NCBI RefSeq assembly: GCF_003050615.1
Contig: NZ_NWBU01000018.1
Coordinates: 1-64,000 of the forward strand
Source of the DNA: Sphingomonas oleivorans
Lineage (GTDB): Bacteria > Pseudomonadota > Alphaproteobacteria > Sphingomonadales > Sphingomonadaceae
Length of the DNA stretch: 64,000 nt
Direction: 5' to 3'
In this document: positions 53,638-62,951 of the stretch, piece by piece
Position numbering within the stretch: position 1 is the stretch's first letter
How the letters are laid out: the number at the start of each line of letters is the position of its first letter
Notes under the pieces: generated by a model
The model's input: only the letters and a program-made list of their open reading frames with translations
Database searches by the model: none
What the model was told of the DNA's origin: nothing
Made by a program: the position numbers and the translations under genes

Positions 53638-54083
53638 GTCGGCCATCCTTCCGTCTGCCGTGTCGCTTCGCCGAGCGCGATGCCCGCCGCGACGGCAATA
53701 TTCAAGGATCGCAATCCCTCCGCGATCGGAATGCGCACGGTGACGTCCGCCGCCTCATGGACGAAGCCGGGCACGCCGGCGCTTTCCGAGCCGAACAGGA
53801 GATGATCGTCGGCGTGGAACGCCATGTCGGGCAGCCGCGTCTCCCCCCGCGTCGTGAACAGGATGATGCGGCCCTGCCGCGCGGCGAGGAAGGCGGCCCA
53901 GTCGGCATGACGCGCCACCATCGCGGCCGCCGCATAATCCATGGCGGAACGACGCAGGGCGCGTTCGGAGAAGGGAAAACCGCATGGTTCGATTATGTCC
54001 GTGGCCACGCCGAAGCAGGCGCCGAGGCGCAGGATCGTGCCGACATTGCCGGCGATGTCGGGCTGATAAAGGGCAATTCGCAT
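53634..54083 (-). CDS. trmL: tRNA (cytidine(34)-2'-O)-methyltransferase, 149 aa
   Basis: TrmL is a SPOUT enzyme that methylates the wobble ribose of some leucine tRNAs. It starts MRIALYQPDIAGNVGTILRLGACFG, and shows FGSESAGVPGFVHE and the knot motif VRIPIAEGLRSLNIAVAAGIALGEA. It precedes hemF with a 4-bp overlap and diverges from petA, so the promoter region 54084-54293 serves both directions. Confidence 0.93.
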   Translation of the reverse strand: MRIALYQPDIAGNVGTILRLGACFGVATDIIEPCGFPFSERALRRSAMDYAAAAMVARHADWAAFLAARQGRIILFTTRGETRLPDMAFHADDHLLFGSESAGVPGFVHEAADVTVRIPIAEGLRSLNIAVAAGIALGEATRQTEGWPT

Positions 54084-54148
54084 GAAAATCCTTGTGGGGC
54101 CGCGCGCTTCGCGGGCCTTTGGCAATGGCTTGCGCGTGCAAATTGCAG

Positions 54149-54177
54149 TTGGCAAATTCGCTGTTGCAAGGTTATTC
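54149..54177 (+). promoter_or_regulatory. candidate housekeeping promoter for petABC
   Basis: TTGGCA (54149-54154) and TTATTC (54172-54177) are 17 bases apart in the divergent trmL-petA gap. It is a moderate match to the sigma-70 type promoter; the leader would be about 110 bases. Confidence 0.4.
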
Positions 54178-54293
54178 ACCGGACTAAACTGTCAGGGAAC
54201 ATGACGGATGCGTGATGCCGGGGGGATATGGGAGGGGACGCTCCGCCTTTCGGGTTCGCGTGGGGACACGGGTACCAGCCCAAGGGATGCGAG

Positions 54294-54887
54294 ATGGCAA
54301 CGCCTGATTATGTTGAAAATCCCACTCAGCAGCCGCCGCTGACCGGCCCGGCCGAGGAGGCCGGAGACGGGGTTCGTCGCCGCGACTTCATCAATATCGC
54401 CGCCTTGAGCTTCGCGGGCGTGGGCGCGGCCACGGTGCTGATCCCGCTCGTCAACCAGATGAACCCTTCGGCCGACGTGCTGGCGCTCGCCTCGATCGAG
54501 GTGGACCTGTCCAAGATCGCGCCCGGCCAGGCGATCAAGACGATGTGGCGTAAGCAGCCCGTCTTCATCCGCAACCTGACGCCGAAGGAGATAGGGGAGG
54601 CCAATGCCGTCCCGCTTTCCGCGCTGCGCGATCCGCAGACGCTGGCCGATCGCACCAAGGAAGGCCATATCAACTGGCTCATCACGCTGGGCGTCTGCAC
54701 CCATCTCGGTTGCGTGCCGCTCGGCGCGGGCGAGGGCGAGGCCAAGGGTGATTTCGGTGGCTATTTCTGTCCCTGCCATGGATCGCATTACGATACGGCC
54801 GCGCGTGTCCGGAAGGGGCCGGCGCCGCTGAACCTTCAGGTTCCCGAATATGCCTTCAAATCCGACACCGTCGTGCAGATCGGCTGA
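54294..54887 (+). CDS. petA: ubiquinol-cytochrome c reductase iron-sulfur subunit (Rieske), 197 aa
   Basis: The Rieske subunit takes electrons from ubiquinol in the cytochrome bc1 complex. An N-terminal [25 protein letters not shown] combines a twin-arginine-like signal with the membrane anchor. The 2Fe-2S ligands are Cys135 and His137 in CTHLGC and Cys159 and His162 in CPCHGS, with Cys140 and Cys161 forming the disulfide. ATG 54294 is the conserved start. Cytochrome b follows after 11 bp. Confidence 0.97.
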   Translation: MATPDYVENPTQQPPLTGPAEEAGDGVRRRDFINIAALSFAGVGAATVLIPLVNQMNPSADVLALASIEVDLSKIAPGQAIKTMWRKQPVFIRNLTPKEIGEANAVPLSALRDPQTLADRTKEGHINWLITLGVCTHLGCVPLGAGEGEAKGDFGGYFCPCHGSHYDTAARVRKGPAPLNLQVPEYAFKSDTVVQIG

Positions 54888-54898
54888 GGTAGACAGAG

Positions 54899-56185
54899 AT
54901 GAGCTTTCCCTGGGCTGAGCATTATGCGCCGAAACATCCGCTGACCAAGTGGATCGACAGCCGCCTGCCGCTGCCGCGTCTGGTCTATAATGCGATCGGT
55001 GCGGGCTATCCCGTGCCGCGCAACCTCAATTATTTCTGGAATTTCGGCGTGCTGGCGGGCGCCGCGCTCGCCATCCAGATCATCACCGGCATCATATTGG
55101 CGATGCATTATGCCGCGCATGGCGACATCGCCTTCCAGTCGGTCGAAAGCATCATGCGCGACGTGAATTCGGGCTGGCTGCTGCGCTATGCGCACGCCAA
55201 TGGCGCGAGCTTCTTCTTCATCGTCGTCTATCTCCACATCTTCCGCGGCCTTTATTACGGATCCTACAAGGCGCCGCGCGAGATGGTGTGGCTGCTCGGC
55301 GTGGTCATCTTCCTGCTGATGATGGCGACCGCCTTCATGGGCTATGTGCTGCCCTGGGGGCAAATGAGCTTCTGGGGCGCGCAGGTGATCACCGGTTTCT
55401 TCTCCGCCATCCCCGTGGTGGGCGAGCCGATCCGCGTCTGGTTGCTCGGCGGCTTCGCGCCGGACAATGCCGCGCTCAACCGCTTCTTCTCGCTCCACTA
55501 TCTGCTGCCGTTCGTGATCGCGGGCGTGGTCGTGCTCCATATCTGGGCGCTGCACATTCCCGGCTCCAACAACCCGACCGGCGTGGATGTGAAGGGGCCG
55601 CAGGATACGGTGCCCTTCCATCCTTATTACACCGCCAAGGACGGCTTCGGGTTGGGCGTGTTCCTGACGGCCTTCTCGCTGATGCTGTTTTTCGCGCCCA
55701 ATGCGCTGGGCCATGCCGACAATTATATCCCGGCCAACCCGCTCTCGACGCCCGCGCATATCGTGCCCGAATGGTATTTCTGGCCCTTCTACGCGATCCT
55801 GCGCGCCTTCACCGTCAACTTCTTCTGGATCCCGGCGAAGCTGTGGGGCGTGGTGGCGATGTTCTCGGCGATCGCGCTGCTGTTCGTGCTGCCCTGGCTC
55901 GATGCCTCGCCGGTCCGCTCGGCCAATTATCGCCCGCTCTACAGAAAGTTCTTCTGGCTGCTCGTGCTCGACGTGCTGGTGCTCGGCTATTGCGGCGTGA
56001 TGCCGGCCGAAGAACCCTGGGTGCGCATCAGCCAGTTCGCCGCGGCTTATTATTTCGCCCATTTTCTCATCATCCTGCCGATCGTCTCGCGCGTCGAAAA
56101 GCCTTTGCCGCTGCCCAACTCGATCTCCGAATCGGTGTTGCACGGCGAAAAGGCGGAAGCCGCGCCGATCGGCGTGCAGGCCTGA
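54899..56185 (+). CDS. petB: cytochrome b, 428 aa
   Basis: The heme-bearing membrane core of bc1. Eight hydrophobic segments are seen. Heme-ligand histidines fall in MHYAAH and [29 protein letters not shown] on one side and the [20 protein letters not shown] segment. The quinol-site motif [15 protein letters not shown] is intact. The C-terminal extension beyond the eighth helix is short. It lies between the Rieske and cytochrome c1 genes in one operon. Confidence 0.97.
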   Translation: MSFPWAEHYAPKHPLTKWIDSRLPLPRLVYNAIGAGYPVPRNLNYFWNFGVLAGAALAIQIITGIILAMHYAAHGDIAFQSVESIMRDVNSGWLLRYAHANGASFFFIVVYLHIFRGLYYGSYKAPREMVWLLGVVIFLLMMATAFMGYVLPWGQMSFWGAQVITGFFSAIPVVGEPIRVWLLGGFAPDNAALNRFFSLHYLLPFVIAGVVVLHIWALHIPGSNNPTGVDVKGPQDTVPFHPYYTAKDGFGLGVFLTAFSLMLFFAPNALGHADNYIPANPLSTPAHIVPEWYFWPFYAILRAFTVNFFWIPAKLWGVVAMFSAIALLFVLPWLDASPVRSANYRPLYRKFFWLLVLDVLVLGYCGVMPAEEPWVRISQFAAAYYFAHFLIILPIVSRVEKPLPLPNSISESVLHGEKAEAAPIGVQA

Positions 56186-56207
56186 GCTTCAGGGGGAGTT
56201 TGGATAG

Positions 56208-57029
56208 ATGGTCGTCCGTTTCGGCGCCTTCCTGATAGGCCTGGTCTTCGTCCTGGCGCTGCTGACCGCCTTCCTCGTGCCGCGCGAGGCGGCGGAGGAA
56301 ACGGTGGCGCACAAATTCCACCTCCATCCGAAAGCGCTCAAGCTTGCGAGCGACGGCCCGCTCGGCAAGTTCGACCGGCAGCAGCTCCAGCGCGGCTTCC
56401 AAGTCTATAAGGAAGTCTGCGCCGCCTGCCATTCGCTGCGCTTCGTGGCGTTCCGCGATCTGGAAGGCATCGGCTTCACCAAGCCGGAGGTGAAGGCGAT
56501 CGCCAATCAGTGGGCGATCGAGGTTCCCGCGATCAACCCCGACACGGGCGAGGCGACGACGCGCAAGGCGATGCCGTCCGACTATTTCCCGAGCCCCTAT
56601 GCCAATGAGACCGCCGCGCGCGCCGCGAACAATAATGCGCTGCCGCCGGATCTCTCGCTGATGGCCAAGGCGCGCGAGGGCGGTGCCCCTTATGTCCATT
56701 CGCTGCTGACCGGCTATCGCGATCCGCCGGCGGACCTGCCCGCGGATGCGCGCCCGGGACCGAGCCTCTATTACAATCCCTATTTCGCGAACCTGAATAT
56801 CGCCATGCCGCCGCCGCTCGTCGCCGACGGCCAGGTCAGCTATGCCGACGGCACCAGCGCGAGCGTCGACCAGATGGCGACCGACGTCTCGGCCTTCCTC
56901 GTCTGGACGGCGGAGCCCAAGCTGGAGAACCGCCATCGCACGGGTGTCGCGGTCGTCATCTTCCTGATCATCGCGACGACGCTGGCCTATCTTTCCTATC
57001 GGAACATCTGGGCCGACCAGAAGCACTGA
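56208..57029 (+). CDS. petC: cytochrome c1, 273 aa
   Basis: The periplasmic c-type cytochrome of bc1. An N-terminal hydrophobic segment (FLIGLVFVLALLTAFLV) exports it. Heme attaches at Cys71, Cys74 and His75 (CAACHSLRF). The axial Met is in NLNIAMPPPL. A C-terminal membrane anchor VAVVIFLIIATTLAYLSYRNIW ends the protein. It is third in petABC. Confidence 0.97.
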   Translation: MVVRFGAFLIGLVFVLALLTAFLVPREAAEETVAHKFHLHPKALKLASDGPLGKFDRQQLQRGFQVYKEVCAACHSLRFVAFRDLEGIGFTKPEVKAIANQWAIEVPAINPDTGEATTRKAMPSDYFPSPYANETAARAANNNALPPDLSLMAKAREGGAPYVHSLLTGYRDPPADLPADARPGPSLYYNPYFANLNIAMPPPLVADGQVSYADGTSASVDQMATDVSAFLVWTAEPKLENRHRTGVAVVIFLIIATTLAYLSYRNIWADQKH

Positions 57030-57125
57030 TCGCGCTGATCGGGCATGAACAGGGGGGCGGGGCGGCAAGGCCGTTCCCGCCCTTTCCCTTTCGGGACGGC
57101 AAATCAGACGGAAACGGAAAAGATC

Positions 57126-57296
57126 ATGCAGGCATCTCCCATCATCCTCTCGATCGCGATGATCGCGGCGCTCGCGCTCGCGCTCGGCGGCGGCCGGCTG
57201 ATCGCGACCGCGCAGGATCGGCGCCGCGGCGTGCTGATGCTTGTCGCGGCGGCGGTGATCGTCTTCAATGTGGTGATCTGGGCGATGCCGGTGTGA
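57126..57296 (+). CDS. small two-span membrane protein, 56 aa
   Basis: MQASPIILSIAMIAALALAL and LMLVAAAVIVFNVVIWAMPV form two hydrophobic segments separated by a basic loop (ATAQDRRRG). It begins 96 bp after cytochrome c1 in the same direction. I do not know the family; an accessory peptide of the bc1 complex is conceivable from its position only. GGAAA precedes the ATG weakly. Confidence 0.6.
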   Translation: MQASPIILSIAMIAALALALGGGRLIATAQDRRRGVLMLVAAAVIVFNVVIWAMPV

Positions 57297-57320
57297 GGCT
57301 CGGCATTTGGGCCATTTTAG

Positions 57321-57360
57321 AGCGTTTTCACCCGACCGCGCTCAGCCCGAGCGCGGTGAT
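57321..57360 (+). repeat. dispersed 40-bp repeat, copy 2
   Basis: AGCGTTTTCACCCGACCGCG then CTCAGCCCGAGCGCGGTGAT, matching 11152-11193 in reverse. It includes the perfect hairpin CCGCGCTC/GAGCGCGG with loop AGCCC and lies just after the petC operon. Confidence 0.6.
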
Positions 57361-57430
57361 CCAGTCCAGCGGAGAGGATTTTATCCTCGTCCCTGCCTCC
57401 GCAGGAGCGATGATAGCTTCGGTAGGGCAG

Positions 57431-57464
57431 AAAAAGCCCTCTCCCTATGGTGGGGAGAGGGCTT
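57431..57464 (-). terminator. Rho-independent terminator after the alpha/beta hydrolase gene
   Basis: AAGCCCTCTCCCTA pairs with TGGGGAGAGGGCTT (one mismatch), and read leftward the stem is followed by a run of T (57431-57435). It lies just past the stop at 57472. Confidence 0.75.
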
Positions 57465-57471
57465 CGAAGCT

Positions 57472-58119
57472 TCAGCGGTCGCCGGCGAGCCGCATGTCGA
57501 GATAATCGTCCACCGATTTCATGAGCTGCGGCATCTCATGCTCGAAGAAATGGTTGGCGCCGGGGATGGTGTCGTGGTGGATGGTGATGTGGCGCTGGGT
57601 ACGCAGCTTGTCGACCAGCTTCTGCACCGCGGACGGCGTCACCACCTCGTCCGCCTCGCCCTGGATGATGATGCCCGAGGAGGGGCAGGGGGCGAGGAAG
57701 GTGAAATCATACATGTTGGCCGGCGGAGCGATCGAGATGAAGCCCTTGATCTCCGGCCGGCGCATGAGAAGCTGCATGCCGATCCAGGCGCCGAAGCTGA
57801 CGCCCGCGATCCAGGTGGTCTGCGCCTCGGGATGGATCGACTGCACCCAGTCGAGCGCCGAGGCGGCGTCGGACAATTCGCCCACGCCATTGTCGAACGC
57901 GCCCTGCGACTTGCCGACGCCGCGGAAATTGAAGCGCAGCGTGGCGAAGCCGCGCCGGACGAACGTCTGGTACAGCGCCTGGACGATGCGGTTGTTCATC
58001 GTGCCGCCGGCCTGGGGATGCGGATGGAGGATCATCGCGACCGGAGCGCGGGGCCGGGGCCCAGGATTGAAACGGCCTTCGAGGCGACCTTCGGGGCCGG
58101 GGAAGATGACTTCTGGCAT
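57472..58119 (-). CDS. alpha/beta hydrolase, 215 aa
   Basis: An alpha/beta-fold hydrolase with the oxyanion segment HPHPQAGGTMNNRIV, LRFNFRGVGKSQGAFDNGVGE, nucleophile Ser in AGVSFGAWIG, acid Asp in GEADEVVTP and catalytic His in IPGANHFFEHE. It matches the small dienelactone-hydrolase-like group that often neighbours nifS and suf genes in alphaproteobacteria. Substrate is unknown. It diverges from the cysteine desulfurase genes across 80-100 bp. Confidence 0.88.
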   Translation of the reverse strand: MPEVIFPGPEGRLEGRFNPGPRPRAPVAMILHPHPQAGGTMNNRIVQALYQTFVRRGFATLRFNFRGVGKSQGAFDNGVGELSDAASALDWVQSIHPEAQTTWIAGVSFGAWIGMQLLMRRPEIKGFISIAPPANMYDFTFLAPCPSSGIIIQGEADEVVTPSAVQKLVDKLRTQRHITIHHDTIPGANHFFEHEMPQLMKSVDDYLDMRLAGDR

Positions 58120-58220
58120 CGCACCTGCTGACGGAATGGGTTACGCGCGCGCCGGTTGGCGCTCGCGGGATCGGCAGCCTATATAGAAAGCCGCGCCTTT
58201 TGCGCAACTTTGGAGACGCT

Positions 58221-59273
58221 TTGCTGAACCCACGCCTCTATCTCGATCATGCCGCGACGACGCCCATGCTGCCGGCGGCGCGCGAAGCCATGGCGGATGC
58301 GCTCGGCCGCTGGGCCAATCCCTCCTCGCCGCATCGCGAGGGACGCGCGGCGCGCGCCGCGCTGGAGGAGGCGCGCGCGCGGATCGTGGCGGCGCTCGGC
58401 TGGCAGGGCGCGCTGATCTTCACCAGCGGAGCGAGCGAGGCGCTGGCGATCGCGCTCGGCCGGGCGAAGGCGGGCGAACGGCGCATTTCGACCGTTGAGC
58501 ATGATGCGGTGCGCCGCGTCGCGAAGGATGCCGCACCCGTGCCGGTGGGCGCAGACGGGCTGATACTGCTCGGCGATGTGCCGGCGGGCGCGCTCGTCGC
58601 GGTGCAGGCGGTCAATAATGAGACGGGAGTGATCCAGCCGCTGGAAGCCATTGCCGGGGCCGTGCGCGCGGCGGGCGGGCTGCTGCTGGCGGACTGCGCC
58701 CAGTCGGCGGGCAAGCTGCCGCTGCCGGACGCGGATTTCATCGCGGTTTCGGCGCACAAGCTGGGCGGGCCACCGGGGATCGGCGCGTTGCTGGTGCGCG
58801 ATCTGGCGACGCTTACGCCCTCCGGCGGGCAGGAGCAGGGCTATCGCGCGGGCACCGAAAATCTGCCGGCCGCGATCGGCTTCGCGGCAGCGCTGGAGGC
58901 GCGGGGGGCTCGCGATCATATGGCGGCACTGCGCGACCGGCTCGATGCGGTGATTCGCGCGGGCGGCGGCATGGTCGTGGCGGATGGATCGCCGCGCCTT
59001 GCGGAGATCGGCTCCTATCGCATGCCGGGCGTGCCGGCGGCGGCGCAGCTGATCCAGTTCGACGCGGCGGGCATCGCCGTTTCGGCGGGCAGCGCCTGTT
59101 CCTCGGGCAGCCTGAAGCCGAGCCATGTCCTCGCCGCCATGGGCTGGGACGAGATGGCGGCACGCGAGGTGGTGCGCGTCAGCTTCGGCGCGAATACGGA
59201 CATGACGGCCGTCGATCGTTTCGTCGCCGAATGGACGCGCATGGCCGATCGGGCGCGGGCGCGCGCGGCATGA
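58221..59273 (+). CDS. cysteine desulfurase family protein (first copy), about 350 aa
   Basis: A pyridoxal-phosphate enzyme of the NifS/IscS group. LYLDHAATTPMLPAAREAM opens the protein, the cofactor Lys is in FIAVSAHKLGGPPGIGALLV, and the sulfur-carrying Cys lies in SAGSACSSGSLKPSHVL. There is no ATG near the start: TTG 58221 with GGAG five bases before fits best, and another TTG at 58200 is possible. It is more divergent than the second copy. Its stop overlaps the next start (ATGA). Confidence 0.85.
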   Translation: MLNPRLYLDHAATTPMLPAAREAMADALGRWANPSSPHREGRAARAALEEARARIVAALGWQGALIFTSGASEALAIALGRAKAGERRISTVEHDAVRRVAKDAAPVPVGADGLILLGDVPAGALVAVQAVNNETGVIQPLEAIAGAVRAAGGLLLADCAQSAGKLPLPDADFIAVSAHKLGGPPGIGALLVRDLATLTPSGGQEQGYRAGTENLPAAIGFAAALEARGARDHMAALRDRLDAVIRAGGGMVVADGSPRLAEIGSYRMPGVPAAAQLIQFDAAGIAVSAGSACSSGSLKPSHVLAAMGWDEMAAREVVRVSFGANTDMTAVDRFVAEWTRMADRARARAA

Positions 59274-60385
59274 TCTATCTCGATTATCAGGCGACGACCC
59301 CGCTGGCGCCCGAGGCGCGCGCGGCGATGCTGCCCTTCCTCACTGAGAAGTTCGGCAATCCCCATTCGCCGCACCGCATGGGGCGCGAGGCGGCAGCGGC
59401 GGTCGAGGTGGCGGCGGCGCGCGTCTCGGCGGCGCTGGGGCAGGGCCATGAGGCGGGCCGGCTGATCTTCACCTCGGGCGCCACCGAATCGGCCAATTGG
59501 GCCATTCAGGGCGCGCTCCGGGGCCGGCGTGGGCGCATCGTCACCATCGCCACCGAACATGCCTGCGTGCTCGATACGGCGCGGGCCGTGGCGGCGTGGG
59601 GCGGCGAGCTCATTATCCTGCCGGTCGATGCGGAAGGGCTGGTCGATCTGGAGGCGGCGGCGGCCGCGATCGACGGCGATACGGCGCTGGTCGCCGCGAT
59701 GCTGGTCAATAATGAGATCGGCGTGATCCAGCCGGTCGAGGCGCTGGCGGCGCTGGCGCATGAAGCGGGCGCGCTCTTCTTCTGCGATGCGGTGCAGGCC
59801 TATGGCCGCGTGCCCGTGCCGCTTGATGCCTGCGACATGGTCGCCATCTCCGCGCATAAGGTGCATGGGCCGAAGGGGATCGGCGCGCTGTGGCTGCGCG
59901 ACGGCATCGATCTGCCGCCCTTGCTGTTCGGCGGCGGGCAGCAGGCGGGCTTGCGCTCGGGAACGCTCTCGCCGGCGCTCTGCGCGGGCTTCGGCGCGGC
60001 GGCGGCGCTGCTCGCGGAGCGAGGGCAAGCGGATGCGGCGCATGTCGCCGCGCTCTGGACGCGCGGCTGGGAATTGCTCGGCGAGGGCTGGACGCTCAAC
60101 GGCAGCCCCGATCGGCGCTATCGCGGCAATCTCAACATATGGCGGGAGGGCGTGGATGCGGCGCGGCTGATCTCCGAACTGCGCGACATCGTCTTTTCGG
60201 CGGGATCGGCCTGCGCCAGCGGATCAGGCCGGCTGAGCCATGTGCTGAGCGCATTGGGCCTGAGCGATAGCGCGGCGCGTTCCAGCATCCGGCTGGGCTT
60301 CGGCCGCTATACGACGATGGACGAACTGGAACAGGGTCTGGGCGCGATCGCGAAGGCGGCGGCGCGCCAGCGGGAATGGGCATGA
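59270..60385 (+). CDS. cysteine desulfurase (second copy), 371 aa
   Basis: This NifS/IscS-type enzyme supplies sulfur for Fe-S clusters. It begins MIYLDYQATTPLAPEARAAM, with SGATESANWAIQG, cofactor Lys in VAISAHKVHGPKGIGALW and the active Cys in SAGSACASGSGRLSHVL. Both neighbours overlap it by 4 bp, so the two desulfurases and the ferredoxin are one translational unit. No iscU, iscR or hsc genes are in the window; suf genes may lie elsewhere. Confidence 0.92.
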   Translation: MIYLDYQATTPLAPEARAAMLPFLTEKFGNPHSPHRMGREAAAAVEVAAARVSAALGQGHEAGRLIFTSGATESANWAIQGALRGRRGRIVTIATEHACVLDTARAVAAWGGELIILPVDAEGLVDLEAAAAAIDGDTALVAAMLVNNEIGVIQPVEALAALAHEAGALFFCDAVQAYGRVPVPLDACDMVAISAHKVHGPKGIGALWLRDGIDLPPLLFGGGQQAGLRSGTLSPALCAGFGAAAALLAERGQADAAHVAALWTRGWELLGEGWTLNGSPDRRYRGNLNIWREGVDAARLISELRDIVFSAGSACASGSGRLSHVLSALGLSDSAARSSIRLGFGRYTTMDELEQGLGAIAKAAARQREWA

Positions 60386-60726
60386 CGCAAAAGACGATCA
60401 GGGTGCGCTTCGTGGCCGCCGACGGCCACGACATAAGGGATGTGACGGCGGGCGAGGGTGATCGGCTGCTCGATGTCGCGCAGGGCGCGGATCAGCCGCT
60501 GGAAGGGACGTGCGAGGGGCAGATGGCCTGTTCCACCTGCCATGTGATCGTCGATCCCGCCGATTTCGCGAAGCTGCCCCCGGCGAGCGAGGAGGAGGAG
60601 GATCTGCTCGATCTCGCCGCGCATGTGACGCGCACCTCGCGCCTCGCCTGCCAGATCCGGCTGGAAGGGATCGATTCGCTGACGGTGCGCATACCGCCCG
60701 ATGCGCGCAACATGCAGGGGCGCTGA
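60382..60726 (+). CDS. 2Fe-2S ferredoxin, adrenodoxin type, 114 aa
   Basis: An electron carrier with cluster ligands Cys44, Cys50, Cys53 (CEGQMACSTC) and Cys90 (RLACQIRL), the spacing of adrenodoxin/Isc ferredoxins. The acidic stretch ASEEEEDLLDLA is the usual partner-binding helix. Its position after two cysteine desulfurases supports a role in Fe-S cluster assembly. ATG 60382 overlaps the previous stop; an in-frame ATG at 60376 also exists. Confidence 0.93.
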   Translation: MTQKTIRVRFVAADGHDIRDVTAGEGDRLLDVAQGADQPLEGTCEGQMACSTCHVIVDPADFAKLPPASEEEEDLLDLAAHVTRTSRLACQIRLEGIDSLTVRIPPDARNMQGR

Positions 60727-60781
60727 GCGTCTCCGGCAGCGGGCTGTTGCGCTTCGGCGCAAACTTCCCCATATGCGCCAC

Positions 60782-60870
60782 GGGAGTCGGGCGGACGGTG
60801 CCGTCGCCAACCCGGTCAGGTCCGGAAGGAAGCAGCCGCAACGATTTCGTATCGGGTCGTTCCGGCTCCC
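60782..60870 (+). ncRNA. ffs: signal recognition particle RNA (4.5S, small type)
   Basis: The universally conserved SRP hairpin core CAGGTCCGGAAGGAAGCAGC is present, flanked by GGTGCCGTCGCCAACCCGGT and CGCAACGATTTCG. The outer ends GGGAGTCGG and CCGGCTCCC pair to close the molecule, which sets the limits to within a few bases. It lies between the ferredoxin gene and dnaX; ffs next to dnaX-ybaB is a common bacterial arrangement. Confidence 0.95.
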
Positions 60871-60984
60871 ACCCCTTGCCACAATCCGTTCGCACGCTGC
60901 GGTGGCAGGCCATTCGGCCCTGCGGGGCCAGGGCCCCGTTCAGCGGCATGACGCGGCGGCGGCGTTGGTCTAGATAACGGTCCC

Positions 60985-62607
60985 ATGTCCGAATCTTCGA
61001 CCCCCTATCGCGTGCTCGCGCGCAAATATCGGCCGCAGAAATTTTCCGAGCTGATCGGCCAGGATGCGATGGTCACGACGCTCGGCAATGCGATCAGGCG
61101 CGACCGGCTGGCCCATGCCTTCCTGCTGACCGGCGTGCGCGGCGTGGGCAAGACCTCGACCGCGCGGCTGATCGCCAAGGCGCTGAATTGCGTCGGGCCG
61201 GACGGGCAGGGCGGGCCGACCATCGCGCCCTGCGGCCAGTGCGAACCCTGCCTCGCCATCGCCGAGGGCCGCCATATCGACGTGGTGGAGATGGACGCCG
61301 CCAGCCATACCGGCGTCGACGATATTCGCGAGATTATCGAGGCGGTGCGCTATGCCGCCGTCTCGGCGCGCTACAAGGTCTATATCATCGACGAAGTCCA
61401 TATGCTCTCCAAGAATGCCTTCAACGCGCTCCTGAAGACGCTGGAGGAGCCGCCGGCGCATGTGAAATTCCTGTTCGCCACGACCGAGGTGAACAAGGTG
61501 CCCGTCACCGTCCTGTCGCGCTGTCAGCGCTTCGACCTCCGCCGTATCCCGGCCGAGACGCTCCAGGCGCATTTCGCGGGCGTGGTCGAGGCGGAGGGCG
61601 TGGCGGCCGAGCCCGAGGCGCTGGCGCTGATCGCGCGCGCAGCGGAAGGCTCCGCGCGCGACGGCCTTTCGATCCTCGATCAGGCGATCGCCCATGCCGG
61701 ATTGGCGGATGGCGAGGGCGTGACCGCGGCGCAGGTGCGCGACATGCTGGGCCTTTCCGATCGCGGCGCGATCCGGCGGCTGTTCGGCCATCTGCTGGAA
61801 GGCGATGCGCCCGCCGTGCTGGCGGCGGTGCAGCAGCAGCATGATCTGGGCGTGGACCCCTCCGCTCTGTTCCGCGGGCTGCTCGAAACGGCACATGGCG
61901 TCACGCGCGCCAAGGCGGGCGGGGCGGAAGATCCGGCGCTGTCCACCGAGGAGCGCGAGGCCTATGCCGAATGGGCGGGTCGGCTCGGCTATGCGACGCT
62001 CCATCGCCTGTGGCAGCTGCTGCTCAAGGGACATGGCGAGGTGCAGACGGCGGCGCTGCCGCGCGAGGCGGCGGAGATGGCGCTGCTGCGTATCGTCCAT
62101 GCCAGCCAGATGCCCGATCCGGGCGAGCTGATCCGCCGGCTCCAGAGCGGCGAGCCGATGCCCGCCGCGCCCGCATCGCCGCCTCCATCTCCGGTCGCGC
62201 CGGCGGAGGAACAGGCGCCGCTCCTCGCTCTGCCTACCGATTTTCCGGCGATGATCGATCTGCTCGATACGAACGGGAAGAAGCTATTGTCGCAGCAGCT
62301 TCACGACTATGTCGGGCTGGTGCGCTATGCCCCGCCCGAGCTGGTGATCCGCCCGCAAAAGCCGATGTCGGGGGATTTCACGCGCGATCTCGCCGTCGCG
62401 CTCAAGATGATCACGGGGGCGCAATGGGAGGTCTCGATCGGCGACGGGCCGGCCGAGCCCAGCCTGCTCGATCAGCAGAAGGCTGCGGAAATCGCGGCGC
62501 GCGACGCTATATTGGCATCGCCCGTCGTGAAGGCGGCGTTCGAGGCCTTTCCGGAGGCCGAGCTGATCGACTACAGCCGGCCAGAAGCAAGGAGTGCCAC
62601 GTCATGA
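60985..62607 (+). CDS. dnaX: DNA polymerase III subunit gamma/tau, 540 aa
   Basis: DnaX forms the clamp loader that places the sliding clamp. YRVLARKYRPQKFSELIGQD starts it; Walker A is LLTGVRGVGKTSTARLIAKALNC. A zinc module has the cysteines of APCGQCEPCLAI, Walker B is YIIDEVHMLSKNAFNALLKTLEEPP, and SRCQRFDLRRI is the sensor region. A Pro-rich linker near residue 400 leads to the tau part. I see no A-rich slippery site, so a frameshifted gamma form is not evident. It overlaps ybaB by 4 bp. Confidence 0.96.
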   Translation: MSESSTPYRVLARKYRPQKFSELIGQDAMVTTLGNAIRRDRLAHAFLLTGVRGVGKTSTARLIAKALNCVGPDGQGGPTIAPCGQCEPCLAIAEGRHIDVVEMDAASHTGVDDIREIIEAVRYAAVSARYKVYIIDEVHMLSKNAFNALLKTLEEPPAHVKFLFATTEVNKVPVTVLSRCQRFDLRRIPAETLQAHFAGVVEAEGVAAEPEALALIARAAEGSARDGLSILDQAIAHAGLADGEGVTAAQVRDMLGLSDRGAIRRLFGHLLEGDAPAVLAAVQQQHDLGVDPSALFRGLLETAHGVTRAKAGGAEDPALSTEEREAYAEWAGRLGYATLHRLWQLLLKGHGEVQTAALPREAAEMALLRIVHASQMPDPGELIRRLQSGEPMPAAPASPPPSPVAPAEEQAPLLALPTDFPAMIDLLDTNGKKLLSQQLHDYVGLVRYAPPELVIRPQKPMSGDFTRDLAVALKMITGAQWEVSIGDGPAEPSLLDQQKAAEIAARDAILASPVVKAAFEAFPEAELIDYSRPEARSATS

Positions 62608-62939
62608 ACAGTATCGAGGACATGCTGAAGGCGGCGCAGGAAGCCGCGCAGAATATCCAGGCGCAGATGGCCGACGCGCAGGCCGGGCTCGACAAGATCG
62701 AGGTCGAGGGGGCTGCCGGCGGCGGTCTGGTGAAGATCCGCGCCACCGCCAAGGGCCGCATCCTGGGCGTCGATATCGACGATTCGCTGCTCAACGTCTC
62801 CGAAAAGCAGATGCTGGAGGATCTGATCGCCGCCGCCCTCAACGATGCGCGTACCAAGGCGGATGCGGCGGGCAATGCGGAAATGAGCAAGATGACGGCG
62901 GGGCTGCCGCTGCCGCCGGGCTTCAAGTTGCCCTTCTGA
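62604..62939 (+). CDS. ybaB: YbaB/EbfC family nucleoid-associated protein, 111 aa
   Basis: A small DNA-binding dimer. It reads MNSIEDMLKAAQEAAQNIQAQMADAQAGLDKIEVEGAAGGGLVKI, with the GRILGVDIDDSLL and LEDLIAAALNDARTKAD segments typical of the family. It starts inside the dnaX stop (ATGA) with GGAG upstream. recR, often next, is absent; a small HTH-like gene follows instead. Confidence 0.95.
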   Translation: MNSIEDMLKAAQEAAQNIQAQMADAQAGLDKIEVEGAAGGGLVKIRATAKGRILGVDIDDSLLNVSEKQMLEDLIAAALNDARTKADAAGNAEMSKMTAGLPLPPGFKLPF

Positions 62940-62951
62940 GGCCTATCGTCG

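Noticed and set aside
60985-62607. Programmed frameshift producing a short gamma form of DnaX
   Set aside because: No run of A with a following G of the dnaX slippery type is present in the frame.
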